Origin: Sporosarcina ureae
GTDB lineage: Bacteria; Bacillota; Bacilli; Bacillales_A; Planococcaceae
Direction of reading: 5' to 3'
NCBI RefSeq assembly: GCF_002101375.1
Contig: NZ_CP015207.1
Span: forward strand, 2,930,001-2,994,000
Length of the DNA: 64,000 bases
Shown here one piece after another: positions 1 through 6,914 of this stretch. How positions within the stretch are numbered: position 1 is the stretch's first letter; each line of letters opens with the position of its first letter. A program made the position numbers and the translations under genes. The notes under the pieces are model-generated. The model saw nothing but the letters and a program-made list of their open reading frames with translations. It did no database searches and was not told the origin of the DNA.

Positions 1-473
1 TAATGGCAATTGGTTTTACAGTCATGGTAATCAATATCATTATGACAACTGTTAAAAATGAGCGCGTTGGAAATGATCCTTGGGGCGACGGACGTACACT
101 TGAGTGGGCGATTCCATCACCACCACCTTTCTATAACTTCCCTGCAACTCCATTAGTCCGTGGTTTGGATACTCTATGGATTGAGAAGATGGAAGGTAGT
201 AAGGAAATGATTACACCAGCTGAACCTATTACAGACATTCATATGCCACACGGTTCAATTATCCCAATGTTGATGACTCTTGGATTATTCATCGCTGGAT
301 TCGGTGCGATGTTCCAACAGGAAACTTCGTGGGGACTGGGAGTATTGATCTTTGGTCTTGCTTTCACGTTCGTTGCAATGGCTACACGTTCATTGAAAGA
401 TGACCTTGGTTACTATGTAACGAAAGAGCAAATCTTGCAGGATCAAGAAAATATTAAAAGGGGGCGTAACTAA
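1..473 (+). CDS. ctaD: Cytochrome c oxidase (caa3-type) subunit I, C-terminal part
   Basis: This is the 3' end of a gene that begins before the window; the reading frame is already open at base 1, so only about 157 residues are seen. Subunit I is the haem-copper catalytic subunit in the cytoplasmic membrane. The visible part holds a hydrophobic helix, the soluble stretch with GRTLEWAIPSPPP typical of subunit I C-termini, two more membrane helices and a charged tail. The haem and copper histidines lie upstream and are not visible. The stop (TAA 471-473) overlaps the ATG of ctaE by one base, so translation is coupled. The ctaD-ctaE-ctaF order is that of Bacillus caa3 oxidases. Confidence 0.93.
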   Translation, partial: MAIGFTVMVINIIMTTVKNERVGNDPWGDGRTLEWAIPSPPPFYNFPATPLVRGLDTLWIEKMEGSKEMITPAEPITDIHMPHGSIIPMLMTLGLFIAGFGAMFQQETSWGLGVLIFGLAFTFVAMATRSLKDDLGYYVTKEQILQDQENIKRGRN

Positions 474-1099
474 TGGATTTGAATACAAAATTCACCCCTG
501 AAACATGGCCAGCTCATCCTGAGAGAGCGACTATGGAAGCTAAAAATAAATTCGTTGGTTTCTGGCTATTCCTTGGCGGAGAGACAATTCTCTTCGCTAC
601 GTTGTTCGCAACGTATATGGCTTTGAAAAACAAAGGTCCGAGCGGCTTTGGTTTCACAACGCAAGAACTATACACATTGCCGTTAGTATTTGTAATGACA
701 ATGCTTCTTTTAACATCTTCACTAACAAGTGTGTACGCAATGTACCATCTGAAGAGTTTCAATTTCAAAAAGATGCAGCTATGGTTAGGTATAACAGCAT
801 TATTAGGACTTGGATTCTTGATGTTAGAAGTGTATGAGTTTTCTCATTACGTTCAATTAGGATTTACGTTCAGTAATAGTGCGTTCAGTTCCGCTTTCTA
901 TACATTAGTAGGAACACACGGATTCCACGTTGCAATTGGTTTAGTATGGATCACGTTGTTGATCTTCCGTAACTCAAAGCGTGGACTGAACTTGTATAAC
1001 GCTACTAAGTATTATACATTTTCTCTTTACTGGCACTTCATTGACGTAGTTTGGGTATTCATCTTTACTGTAGTCTACTTGATGGGAGTGATCGGTTGA
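473..1099 (+). CDS. ctaE: Cytochrome c oxidase subunit III
   Basis: A 208-residue integral membrane protein of the haem-copper oxidase subunit III family, part of the terminal oxidase complex. About five hydrophobic segments are seen. Family features include FLGGETILFATLFATY near residue 30, GTHGFHVAIGLVW near residue 146 and the C-terminal YWHFIDVVWVFIF. The length matches Bacillus CtaE (about 207). The start ATG overlaps the ctaD stop, and its own stop overlaps the ctaF ATG, giving a tightly coupled operon. Confidence 0.95.
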   Translation: MDLNTKFTPETWPAHPERATMEAKNKFVGFWLFLGGETILFATLFATYMALKNKGPSGFGFTTQELYTLPLVFVMTMLLLTSSLTSVYAMYHLKSFNFKKMQLWLGITALLGLGFLMLEVYEFSHYVQLGFTFSNSAFSSAFYTLVGTHGFHVAIGLVWITLLIFRNSKRGLNLYNATKYYTFSLYWHFIDVVWVFIFTVVYLMGVIG

Positions 1100-1446
1100 T
1101 GTCAGAAGTTCAAATGATTAAAAGATCTCCTGCTGAACAGTCGCTATCTCAACGTCGAGCAAAAGAAGCAATGCGCAGCCAAGTTGCGATGTTTTCTCTG
1201 ATGATTTTCTTAACACTTGTATCATTTTCTATGGTGTTTGCTCATCTAAATGACGTTCCTGGTTTCTCAAAATTCTTTATTATTCCAACTCTATTCCTCT
1301 TTGCAGCTGTACAAGTTGGTCTTCAACTTTATTACTTCATGCATATGAATGAAAAAGGACATGGCATTCCACAAATGTTTATGTTTACAGGTGCAATGTT
1401 AGGATTTTTGCTCCCACTTACATTTGTAACGATCGTTTGGTGGTAA
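1099..1446 (+). CDS. ctaF: Cytochrome c oxidase subunit IVB
   Basis: A 115-residue protein with three membrane segments, the small subunit IV of caa3/quinol-type oxidases, probably needed for assembly or stability. I place the start at ATG 1099, which overlaps the ctaE stop (TGA 1097-1099) and has GGGAG upstream, not at the in-frame ATG 1051, which would sit deep inside ctaE. The pattern SQVAMFSLMIFLTLVSFSMV then LQLYYFMHMNEKGHG is typical of the family. A strong terminator follows directly and ends the operon. Confidence 0.92.
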   Translation: MSEVQMIKRSPAEQSLSQRRAKEAMRSQVAMFSLMIFLTLVSFSMVFAHLNDVPGFSKFFIIPTLFLFAAVQVGLQLYYFMHMNEKGHGIPQMFMFTGAMLGFLLPLTFVTIVWW

Positions 1447-1448
1447 GC

Positions 1449-1491
1449 AATAGAAAGAGCTTATGGATTCTTCCATAAGCTCTTTTTCTAT
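1449..1491 (+). terminator. Intrinsic terminator of the cta oxidase operon
   Basis: A 14-16 bp stem (agaaagagcttatgga paired with tccataagctcttt, tetraloop ttct) is followed by a T-run, three bases after the ctaF stop. It separates ctaDEF from ctaG. Confidence 0.9.
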
Positions 1492-1524
1492 TCGCTTTTA
1501 GATGAAATTGTCAAAGTTCGTACA

Positions 1525-1553
1525 TTGAGTTATGAACCGTATGCTCGTATAAT
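1525..1553 (+). promoter_or_regulatory. SigmaA-type promoter of ctaG
   Basis: TTGAGT (1525-1530), a 17-base spacer and a perfect TATAAT (1548-1553). It sits between the ctaF terminator and ctaG, which therefore has its own promoter and a leader of roughly 110 nt. Confidence 0.7.
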
Positions 1554-1669
1554 AGGCATAGGAAAGAACTTCGTCGACTTTGTGCTGTGATCGAATATGT
1601 ATTGTAAATAACTCAGCATTACACACAGAATAGATTTAGCGGATTAATTATTAAAGGAGAGTGATTGTT

Positions 1670-2593
1670 TTGCCGTTAAGTATTTTTGGTTTTAGGGCTT
1701 TGTGGAGTCCTTATTTCTTAATAGCCATTGCACTTGGAATCGTTCTATATTATCTCGTAACAGTTAAATGGCGGGATCGGTTTGAGGGGTCACAACCGTT
1801 AACGAAAACGCAAGCCGTGTATTTTTTGACTTCCATGGTGTTACTGTATATTGTCAAAGGTTCACCCATGGATTTAATAGGTCATATCTTATTTTCTGTC
1901 CATATGGCTCAAATGGCTATATTGCTGTTGATTGTAGCACCGTTCTTCATAATCGGTATACCCAACTGGGTATGGGAAAGACTATTATCATTCACGATTT
2001 TCAAGAAAATATTTATGCTATTGACTAAACCGCTCGTTAGTTTGTTGTTGTTTACTTTTATGTTCTCGATGTATCATTATCCACTCATTCTGGATCAGGT
2101 GAAGTTAAGTTTACCATTACACACTATTTTCACCATCACCCTTTTCTTCTCTGCTATTTGTCTCTGGTGGCCAGTAGTGAATACCGTAAAAGGACAGCCA
2201 CAACTTCACGGTTTGAAAAAGATTGGGTATGTAATATTAAGTGCATTGCTCATTACACCTGCTTGTTCGTTAATTATCTTCGTGGACGTACCTGTATACG
2301 AAACATACAGCAGTGGTGAAGCGTGGCTACAGGCTATGGCACTTTGTGTGCCAAGCGGAACGTTAGCAGGTCTGTCAGGTCTTGGCATTTCCGGACCTGA
2401 ACTATTCACAAATATGCCTACACTGTATGATCAGCAATTAGGTGGAATATTGATGAAAGTTATCCAAGAAATCGTCTATGTTGTTATTATTGGTCGCATT
2501 TTCTTAAGCTGGTCACAGTATGAAAAAGATAATGCGGATGAAATTACAAGGCAAGATTTACTCGAACGTCATAACTTAACTATGCATGGCTGA
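1670..2593 (+). CDS. ctaG: Cytochrome c oxidase assembly factor CtaG (caa3 type)
   Basis: About 307 residues with seven or more hydrophobic helices; matches the caa3_CtaG family of membrane proteins needed to form active caa3 oxidase in Bacillus. The visible core includes FGFRALWSPYF at the N-terminus, HILFSVHMAQMAILL and ICLWWPVVNTVKGQPQL. The first in-frame start (GTG 1661) abuts AAAGGAGA directly, so I prefer TTG 1670, about 10 bases after that ribosome-binding site. It follows the oxidase operon as in B. subtilis but is separated by a terminator and its own promoter. Confidence 0.9.
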   Translation: MPLSIFGFRALWSPYFLIAIALGIVLYYLVTVKWRDRFEGSQPLTKTQAVYFLTSMVLLYIVKGSPMDLIGHILFSVHMAQMAILLLIVAPFFIIGIPNWVWERLLSFTIFKKIFMLLTKPLVSLLLFTFMFSMYHYPLILDQVKLSLPLHTIFTITLFFSAICLWWPVVNTVKGQPQLHGLKKIGYVILSALLITPACSLIIFVDVPVYETYSSGEAWLQAMALCVPSGTLAGLSGLGISGPELFTNMPTLYDQQLGGILMKVIQEIVYVVIIGRIFLSWSQYEKDNADEITRQDLLERHNLTMHG

Positions 2594-2618
2594 TTGAGAA
2601 AAAAGGAGTTAGCAAAGG

Positions 2619-3080
2619 ATGGGACTACCACTATTACCGACCATTAGTACAATTTTCATCATCTTCTCTGCTATTCTGGTCGCGATTGGTTGGAATTTAA
2701 TACGGCAAAGAAAAATAGAAGCACACAAAAAAACCATGATCGCGGCAGCTGTGTTTGCAGTATTATTTTTAATCATTTATATCTCTAGAACAGTATTGAT
2801 AGGAAACACGGCTTTTGGTGGACCAGATGAGTTAAAAACTTATTATACAGTGTTTTTAATTTTCCACATTATATTAGCAACGACAGGGGCCGTATTAGGA
2901 GTCATTACGATCAATGCGGGCTTGAAGAACAATCTTGTACGCCATCGTAAAATCGGCCCTGTTGCGAGTGTTATCTGGTTCTTCACAGCCATTACAGGAG
3001 TCGCTGTGTACTTGCTACTGTATGTTTTTTATAAAGGTGGAGAAACTACTTCGGTATTTAAAGCGATTCTTGGTATTTAA
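2619..3080 (+). CDS. DUF420 family membrane protein (YozB-like)
   Basis: A 153-residue protein with four membrane helices, recognised as the DUF420 family often encoded beside cytochrome oxidase genes. The family signature is seen in the HKKTMIAAAVFAV segment near residue 35, the KTYYTVFLIFHIILA helix and the conserved VRHRKIGPVASVIWFFTAITG at the end, with histidines at helix borders. It starts 25 bases after ctaG behind AAAAGGAGT and is probably cotranscribed. A role in oxidase or haem/copper assembly is inferred from context only; the biochemical function is unknown. Confidence 0.8.
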   Translation: MGLPLLPTISTIFIIFSAILVAIGWNLIRQRKIEAHKKTMIAAAVFAVLFLIIYISRTVLIGNTAFGGPDELKTYYTVFLIFHIILATTGAVLGVITINAGLKNNLVRHRKIGPVASVIWFFTAITGVAVYLLLYVFYKGGETTSVFKAILGI

Positions 3081-3090
3081 TATTTCATTT

Positions 3091-3137
3091 AAAACTGAAG
3101 CTTGACCATAGTTCTATGGTTAGGCTTCAGTTTTTTT
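3091..3137 (+). terminator. Terminator after ctaG-DUF420
   Basis: AAAACTGAAGC pairs with GCTTCAGTTTT around an inner CCATA/TATGG stem, followed by seven T. It begins 11 bases after the DUF420 stop. Confidence 0.85.
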
Positions 3138-3163
3138 ATAGATAGCGAATGCACTGCGCATAC

Positions 3164-3211
3164 TATAATACAAAAGGGATATCTCCATGGAGATATCCCT
3201 TTTGTATTATA
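3164..3211. terminator. Perfect 48-bp palindrome at the end of the minus-strand permease gene
   Basis: Every base from 3164 to 3211 pairs with its partner around the centre CCATGG (3185-3190), giving 24-bp arms without a loop. It covers the stop codon of the minus-strand permease (3207-3209). AAAGGGAT...ATCCCTTTTGT reads as a terminator hairpin with a short T-rich tail on both strands, so it probably ends the permease transcript and backs up the terminator at 3091-3137. Confidence 0.7.
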
Positions 3212-4262
3212 TCTTGAAATTCAGTTTGATGATGCCGGCTTCTCTAGCTGTATTAAAGAGTATGACGAGCAATGGTCCGATGAAGAAACCGAGGATGCCG
3301 AAAAGTTTCAACCCGATGAACATCGCAATCAAAGTAGGTAATGGAGACAAACCGATTTGGGAACCCATTACTTTTGGTTCGATAGTTCTTCTGATAACTA
3401 AAAGTATTACAGCTAATATCGCTAATTTTGTACCCATTGCGATATCGCCTGAAATATATTGATAGATCGACCAAGGCGCGAGAATAATAATAGAGCCTAG
3501 TATCGGGATGACATCAATAATCCATATTACCAACGCCATCACTACTGCATATTTAGGTATGATCATCAATAAGCCGATAAAGGAAACGACTAGAATAATT
3601 AAACTGACAAGCAATTGAGCTTTGACGAACCCTACTACCACAAAACGTAATCTGTTCATCATATAGTGTACTTTTTCCGCAGTGGCTTCTGTTAAATGAA
3701 AATAAAAAGTTTTTTTCAAGTTTGGTAATTCCAACATGAACAAAAATAATGCGATCATGAACACAATAAAGCTAACAAGGAAATTGGGTATGTCCGAAAT
3801 TAAAGCTAAAATGCGATCATAACTAAAAAGTGTAATGATTGAAATTCGAATGGATTCGATAATTTCATTGAATTCGTTCTCTAGCATAGCCAAAATATCT
3901 TCGGGCATGCCTACCGTGTACTGAAATAGCTTGCTTTGAGTGTCAATCCATACACTGGAAAGAGAATTTAAGTAATTCGGAATCTCTTTTGTAAAATGAA
4001 CTATTTTTCCGATGAGTGTAGTGACGGTATAGAAAAGGACAAGTACAATGATTCCAACAAATACGATAAAATTCACAATGACAGAAACTTTACGCTTCCA
4101 TTTAAATCGTATTTCTACCCATTTAACAAGAGGATCTAAGAAAAGCGCCGTTAGCAAAGCCAAAATAATAGGGATGGAAACGGGTAAAATGAAGAATATA
4201 ATAACCAATAGTACAATGACACTGAATGCAATCATGATATTTCTTTTTGTGAGCAATTTCAA
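3207..4262 (-). CDS. AI-2E family transporter (YtvI-like permease)
   Basis: A 351-residue membrane protein of the AI-2E/PerM family. There are two N-terminal hairpin helices, a central soluble stretch (about residues 80-150), then four to five helices ending in EPKVMGSQIGLSPLPTLIA and LFGILGFFIGPLLVI, the family hallmark. The Bacillus relative YtvI is linked to sporulation, but the substrate of this group is not known and quorum-signal export should not be assumed. The start is TTG 4262 with TGGAGGA about 9 bases upstream. It stands alone on the minus strand. Confidence 0.85.
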   Translation of the reverse strand: MKLLTKRNIMIAFSVIVLLVIIFFILPVSIPIILALLTALFLDPLVKWVEIRFKWKRKVSVIVNFIVFVGIIVLVLFYTVTTLIGKIVHFTKEIPNYLNSLSSVWIDTQSKLFQYTVGMPEDILAMLENEFNEIIESIRISIITLFSYDRILALISDIPNFLVSFIVFMIALFLFMLELPNLKKTFYFHLTEATAEKVHYMMNRLRFVVVGFVKAQLLVSLIILVVSFIGLLMIIPKYAVVMALVIWIIDVIPILGSIIILAPWSIYQYISGDIAMGTKLAILAVILLVIRRTIEPKVMGSQIGLSPLPTLIAMFIGLKLFGILGFFIGPLLVILFNTAREAGIIKLNFKI

Positions 4263-4325
4263 AAGTGATCGTCCTCCACGTAGATACTGTTTTTATTATA
4301 ACCAAATTAGTGGAGTAATAGTAGA

Positions 4326-4363
4326 AAAAGCCGAAGAACATTTAGCTCTCCGGCTTTTTCCTA
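4326..4363 (-). terminator. Terminator after the YugN-like gene
   Basis: AAAAAGCCG and CGGCTTTTT form a stem with a partly paired loop, four bases past the minus-strand stop at 4367. The T-run exists on both strands, so it could work in either direction; the plus strand has no gene to end here. Confidence 0.8.
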
Positions 4364-4366
4364 TCA

Positions 4367-4726
4367 TTACAAACTATATTGCTTTAACTCGTCATATACT
4401 TTCTTTAACGTTAGTTCGCAGTCCTTAACTAAGCTAGCAGGGAAGTTTTCTTCTTCGCCGTACTCCACGCCGTGTGGGTAGTAGTGCTTTCCTAGAACGG
4501 GTTGCTTTAGACGAACTGTTGCTTTTCTGCCATCGATGTCGCCTTCAACAAGTTCACCAAAAACGCGCAAGTAGTATGTACCTTCTTTAACAATATACTT
4601 CTTATCGAATGTTACACGCTCATAATCCCATTGCCCATCAATTTCAAGATTATTTTTATTCATAATTTCTTCCATTACTCGTAAATCTGCTACAAGGCCT
4701 TTAAGGCCAATATTTTCAACATACAT
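4367..4726 (-). CDS. YugN-like family protein
   Basis: A 119-residue cytoplasmic protein of the small YugN-like family of Bacillales. No enzyme motif is seen. It is acidic, begins MYVENIGLKGLVADLR and has a central strand-rich YYLRVFGELVEGDID segment. I take ATG 4726, which has GAGGGGGA about 6 bases upstream, over the upstream in-frame start at 4786. An extended -10 promoter lies at 4770-4778 and a terminator follows the stop, so it is a single-gene unit. Function unknown. Confidence 0.8.
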   Translation of the reverse strand: MYVENIGLKGLVADLRVMEEIMNKNNLEIDGQWDYERVTFDKKYIVKEGTYYLRVFGELVEGDIDGRKATVRLKQPVLGKHYYPHGVEYGEEENFPASLVKDCELTLKKVYDELKQYSL

Positions 4727-4769
4727 CTGTATATCCCCCTCTATGTTCATCCTGACGAATACGTATACT

Positions 4770-4778
4770 ATTATATCA
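4770..4778 (-). promoter_or_regulatory. Extended -10 promoter element for the YugN-like gene
   Basis: On the minus strand the sequence reads TGATATAAT, an extended -10 with a consensus TATAAT, about 45 bases before the start codon. A -35 is not convincing, which is tolerated with extended -10 elements. Confidence 0.5.
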
Positions 4779-4995
4779 TAAAACAAATCGTTTTTAGTTG
4801 CAATGACAACATTGTGTCAACGCTTTCTTTCCTGACTCATATAGGTGACTATAGTGTGTGTCTTCTGTACAATATAAGAAAGTTACCATTTTAGAATAGT
4901 TGTTCATCTTGAATAAGTATTCAATGCAAAATGATTTCTTGCAATACGTAATACTATTATAGGAGTAACATATAAAGAGTGGAAAGGAAGATAAC

Positions 4996-6075
4996 ATGTG
5001 GAGAGTAGGATGGAAGATTCTTGTTTTGCTTTTGATTGTAATGGGAGTCTTTTATTTCATGACTGATAAAACAAGTGAAAATCTGCCCCTAGAGTCACCA
5101 GTACAACATGGCTCGCCGATTGCTGTCCCTGAAAAAGGTCCATCGATCGGAGGAGAAGGTATGCCGAGACCTGATGAAGGTATGTCAGTACTTGTTGGGC
5201 AGAAAATCAACAAGCTAGAAGAACAATTTGGTAAACCCTCTAGAATTGAACCATCGAGTTTTCAGTACGAATGGTGGGTATATACACAAGAACCGCGTTT
5301 CATGGCAGGGGTTTTGAATGGGAAAGTGAACCAAATATATACGGCTGATCATATGGCAGATATAGCCCCCTTTAAAATCGGACAGAATATACAGGAGATT
5401 CATCGCTTTACGCCGATTGAATCCGAGATTGACGTGAAGATTAATGAAAACATTTATACATTTTCATTAAATAGTGAAGATATTAAAAATCGTCTTCTTA
5501 TACCATATGAGAATTTATTTGTACAATTATATATCGATCAAGAAGATGGCGGGATTGAAGGTGTACGGTTCATCAGTCCGACTACTTTGGTGAAACATCA
5601 GCCTTATGACATGACCTATCTTGGAGAAATGATGGAAGCACCGAAGCCTTCATCAACTGTTCAGACTGAAGTGGACCGCGCAATGGAGCGACAGACGTTT
5701 GAATTGACCAACCAATTACGTGAAGAGCATCAACTGCCACTTTTATCATATAACGATAAACTGGCCACACTTTCGAGAAAGCATAGCCAGGAAATGATAT
5801 TCCGTAAATATAGTTCTCATGATGAAGGACCAGTGGAAATGTTTGCTGAGCGTTTAAGAGATGTTGGACTTACTCCAAACAAAGCAGGCGAAAACATAGC
5901 GTTTAATTATATTGATGCTATTGAAACTGTACATGGTTGGCTAAACTCTCCAAAACACCGGGATGTCTTACTAGATCCGAATTTCACGCATACCGGCATT
6001 GGCGTTTATAATAAATACTATACCCAATCATTTATAGCAAAGCCTGAATCAGAAAACTCCATACATGACGACTAA
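4996..6075 (+). CDS. ylbC: CAP (SCP-like) domain protein YlbC
   Basis: A 359-residue exported protein. The N-terminal hydrophobic segment (about residues 7-23) has no clear cleavage site or lipobox, so it is a signal anchor or signal peptide. Residues 60-200 form the CAP-associated domain. Residues 225-350 form the CAP/SCP domain with TNQLREEHQLPLLSYN, HSQEM, SSHDEG, AGENIAFNY and a W-LNSPKHRDVLLDPNFTHTGIGV stretch. The CAP-cavity His and Glu residues are present. Its place between the cta genes and ylbF matches B. subtilis YlbC. It is convergent with the next gene and the two stop codons share bases 6073-6074, leaving no room for a terminator. Confidence 0.87.
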   Translation: MWRVGWKILVLLLIVMGVFYFMTDKTSENLPLESPVQHGSPIAVPEKGPSIGGEGMPRPDEGMSVLVGQKINKLEEQFGKPSRIEPSSFQYEWWVYTQEPRFMAGVLNGKVNQIYTADHMADIAPFKIGQNIQEIHRFTPIESEIDVKINENIYTFSLNSEDIKNRLLIPYENLFVQLYIDQEDGGIEGVRFISPTTLVKHQPYDMTYLGEMMEAPKPSSTVQTEVDRAMERQTFELTNQLREEHQLPLLSYNDKLATLSRKHSQEMIFRKYSSHDEGPVEMFAERLRDVGLTPNKAGENIAFNYIDAIETVHGWLNSPKHRDVLLDPNFTHTGIGVYNKYYTQSFIAKPESENSIHDD

Positions 6076-6803
6076 GGAAGAATCCATGTACCTTCCTCAT
6101 TTGATGCGATGCCTCGTATATGTAGAGGCATCGCTTTTTGTTTTGCATACACTGCAGCTTTTTCTTGAATAACGGGCCGATTACATTTTAGTAACGGGAG
6201 GAATTCATCGAATGTGAGTCGATCAAATCGTTTATAGTCAGAAGTAGTATGAGGATCAGCTGACATAACACCTGGTACATCTTTGAAAAACTCTACATGC
6301 TGAGCTTGTAATGCAGAGGCTAGTGCGATCGCCGTCAAATCACTGCCACCTCTACCGAGAGTCATAAACTTCCCTTGTATATTCATTCCTTGAAAACCAG
6401 GCACGATGATACATGAGTGAGTTTGAAATGTATTGACAATATGTGTACTGTTAATTTTATCAATCGTTGCATTACAGAAATCTCCCGATGTGCGAATGCC
6501 TGTATTTTGTCCATAGACAATCGTATTGTCTATACCTTCCGTGGATAATTCCGCAGATAATACAGCTGCAGCGATTAATTCGCCACATGCTGCGGCCAAG
6601 TCTCTGGCTTCGCCAGATTTCGAGAAGGAGTCCGTCAGGGTAAGCAAATCGTCTGTGGAATAGGCGTCGCCTTTTCTACCCATTGCAGAAACTACAACGA
6701 TGACGGCACGATATTTCGACAATGCTTGTCGAATATGCTGAATACACTTGGTACGTTGTTGTTGATTCTGCATGGCAATTCCGCCGAACTTCTGGATAAT
6801 CAT
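6072..6803 (-). CDS. Aspartokinase catalytic domain protein without ACT domains
   Basis: A 243-residue amino-acid kinase closest in character to Bacillus aspartokinase I (DapG), which phosphorylates aspartate at the head of the lysine/DAP/dipicolinate pathway. Matching blocks are QKFGG at the N-terminus, VVVVSAMGRKGDAYSTD (about 35-50), CGELIAAAVL, LGRGGSDLTAIALASAL and FKDVPGVMSADP. The protein stops at EGTWILP, where the catalytic domain ends in DapG, so both feedback ACT domains (about 160 residues) are absent. The usual KFGGTS is KFGGIA here, a change next to the active site. It lies head to head with a MurE paralogue (112 bases apart), suggesting a joint role in DAP supply. Enzyme activity is not proven by the sequence. 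Confidence 0.8.
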   Translation of the reverse strand: MIIQKFGGIAMQNQQQRTKCIQHIRQALSKYRAVIVVVSAMGRKGDAYSTDDLLTLTDSFSKSGEARDLAAACGELIAAAVLSAELSTEGIDNTIVYGQNTGIRTSGDFCNATIDKINSTHIVNTFQTHSCIIVPGFQGMNIQGKFMTLGRGGSDLTAIALASALQAQHVEFFKDVPGVMSADPHTTSDYKRFDRLTFDEFLPLLKCNRPVIQEKAAVYAKQKAMPLHIRGIASNEEGTWILP

Positions 6804-6824
6804 AGAATCCCAACTTTCTTCGTG

Positions 6825-6859
6825 ACATTCTTCTTATGCCTTTCATAGAATACTTTATG
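6825..6859. promoter_or_regulatory. Possible divergent mother-cell-type promoters between aspartokinase and murE2
   Basis: CATAGAATA (6844-6852, plus strand) fits the sigmaK -10 pattern CATANNNTA, with AC 17 bases upstream at 6825-6826 as expected for its short -35. On the minus strand CATAAAGTA (6859-6851) fits the same -10 pattern but has no matching -35. The two overlap as an imperfect palindrome. The motifs are short, so chance is possible. Confidence 0.35.
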
Positions 6860-6914
6860 CTTCGTTTCATTATATTCTCTGGAGAATAAAAGGTTCGGGA
6901 AGGGGCGGGAGACC

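Noticed and set aside
3102..3462. Plus-strand ORFs of 79 and 91 codons
   Set aside because: They start in the terminator/palindrome region and run antisense to the AI-2E permease; no coding features.
6072..6803. Aspartokinase as a truncated pseudogene
   Set aside because: The frame ends exactly at the catalytic-domain boundary and its stop interlocks with that of ylbC; no ACT-domain remnant is seen downstream, so a natural short form is more likely.
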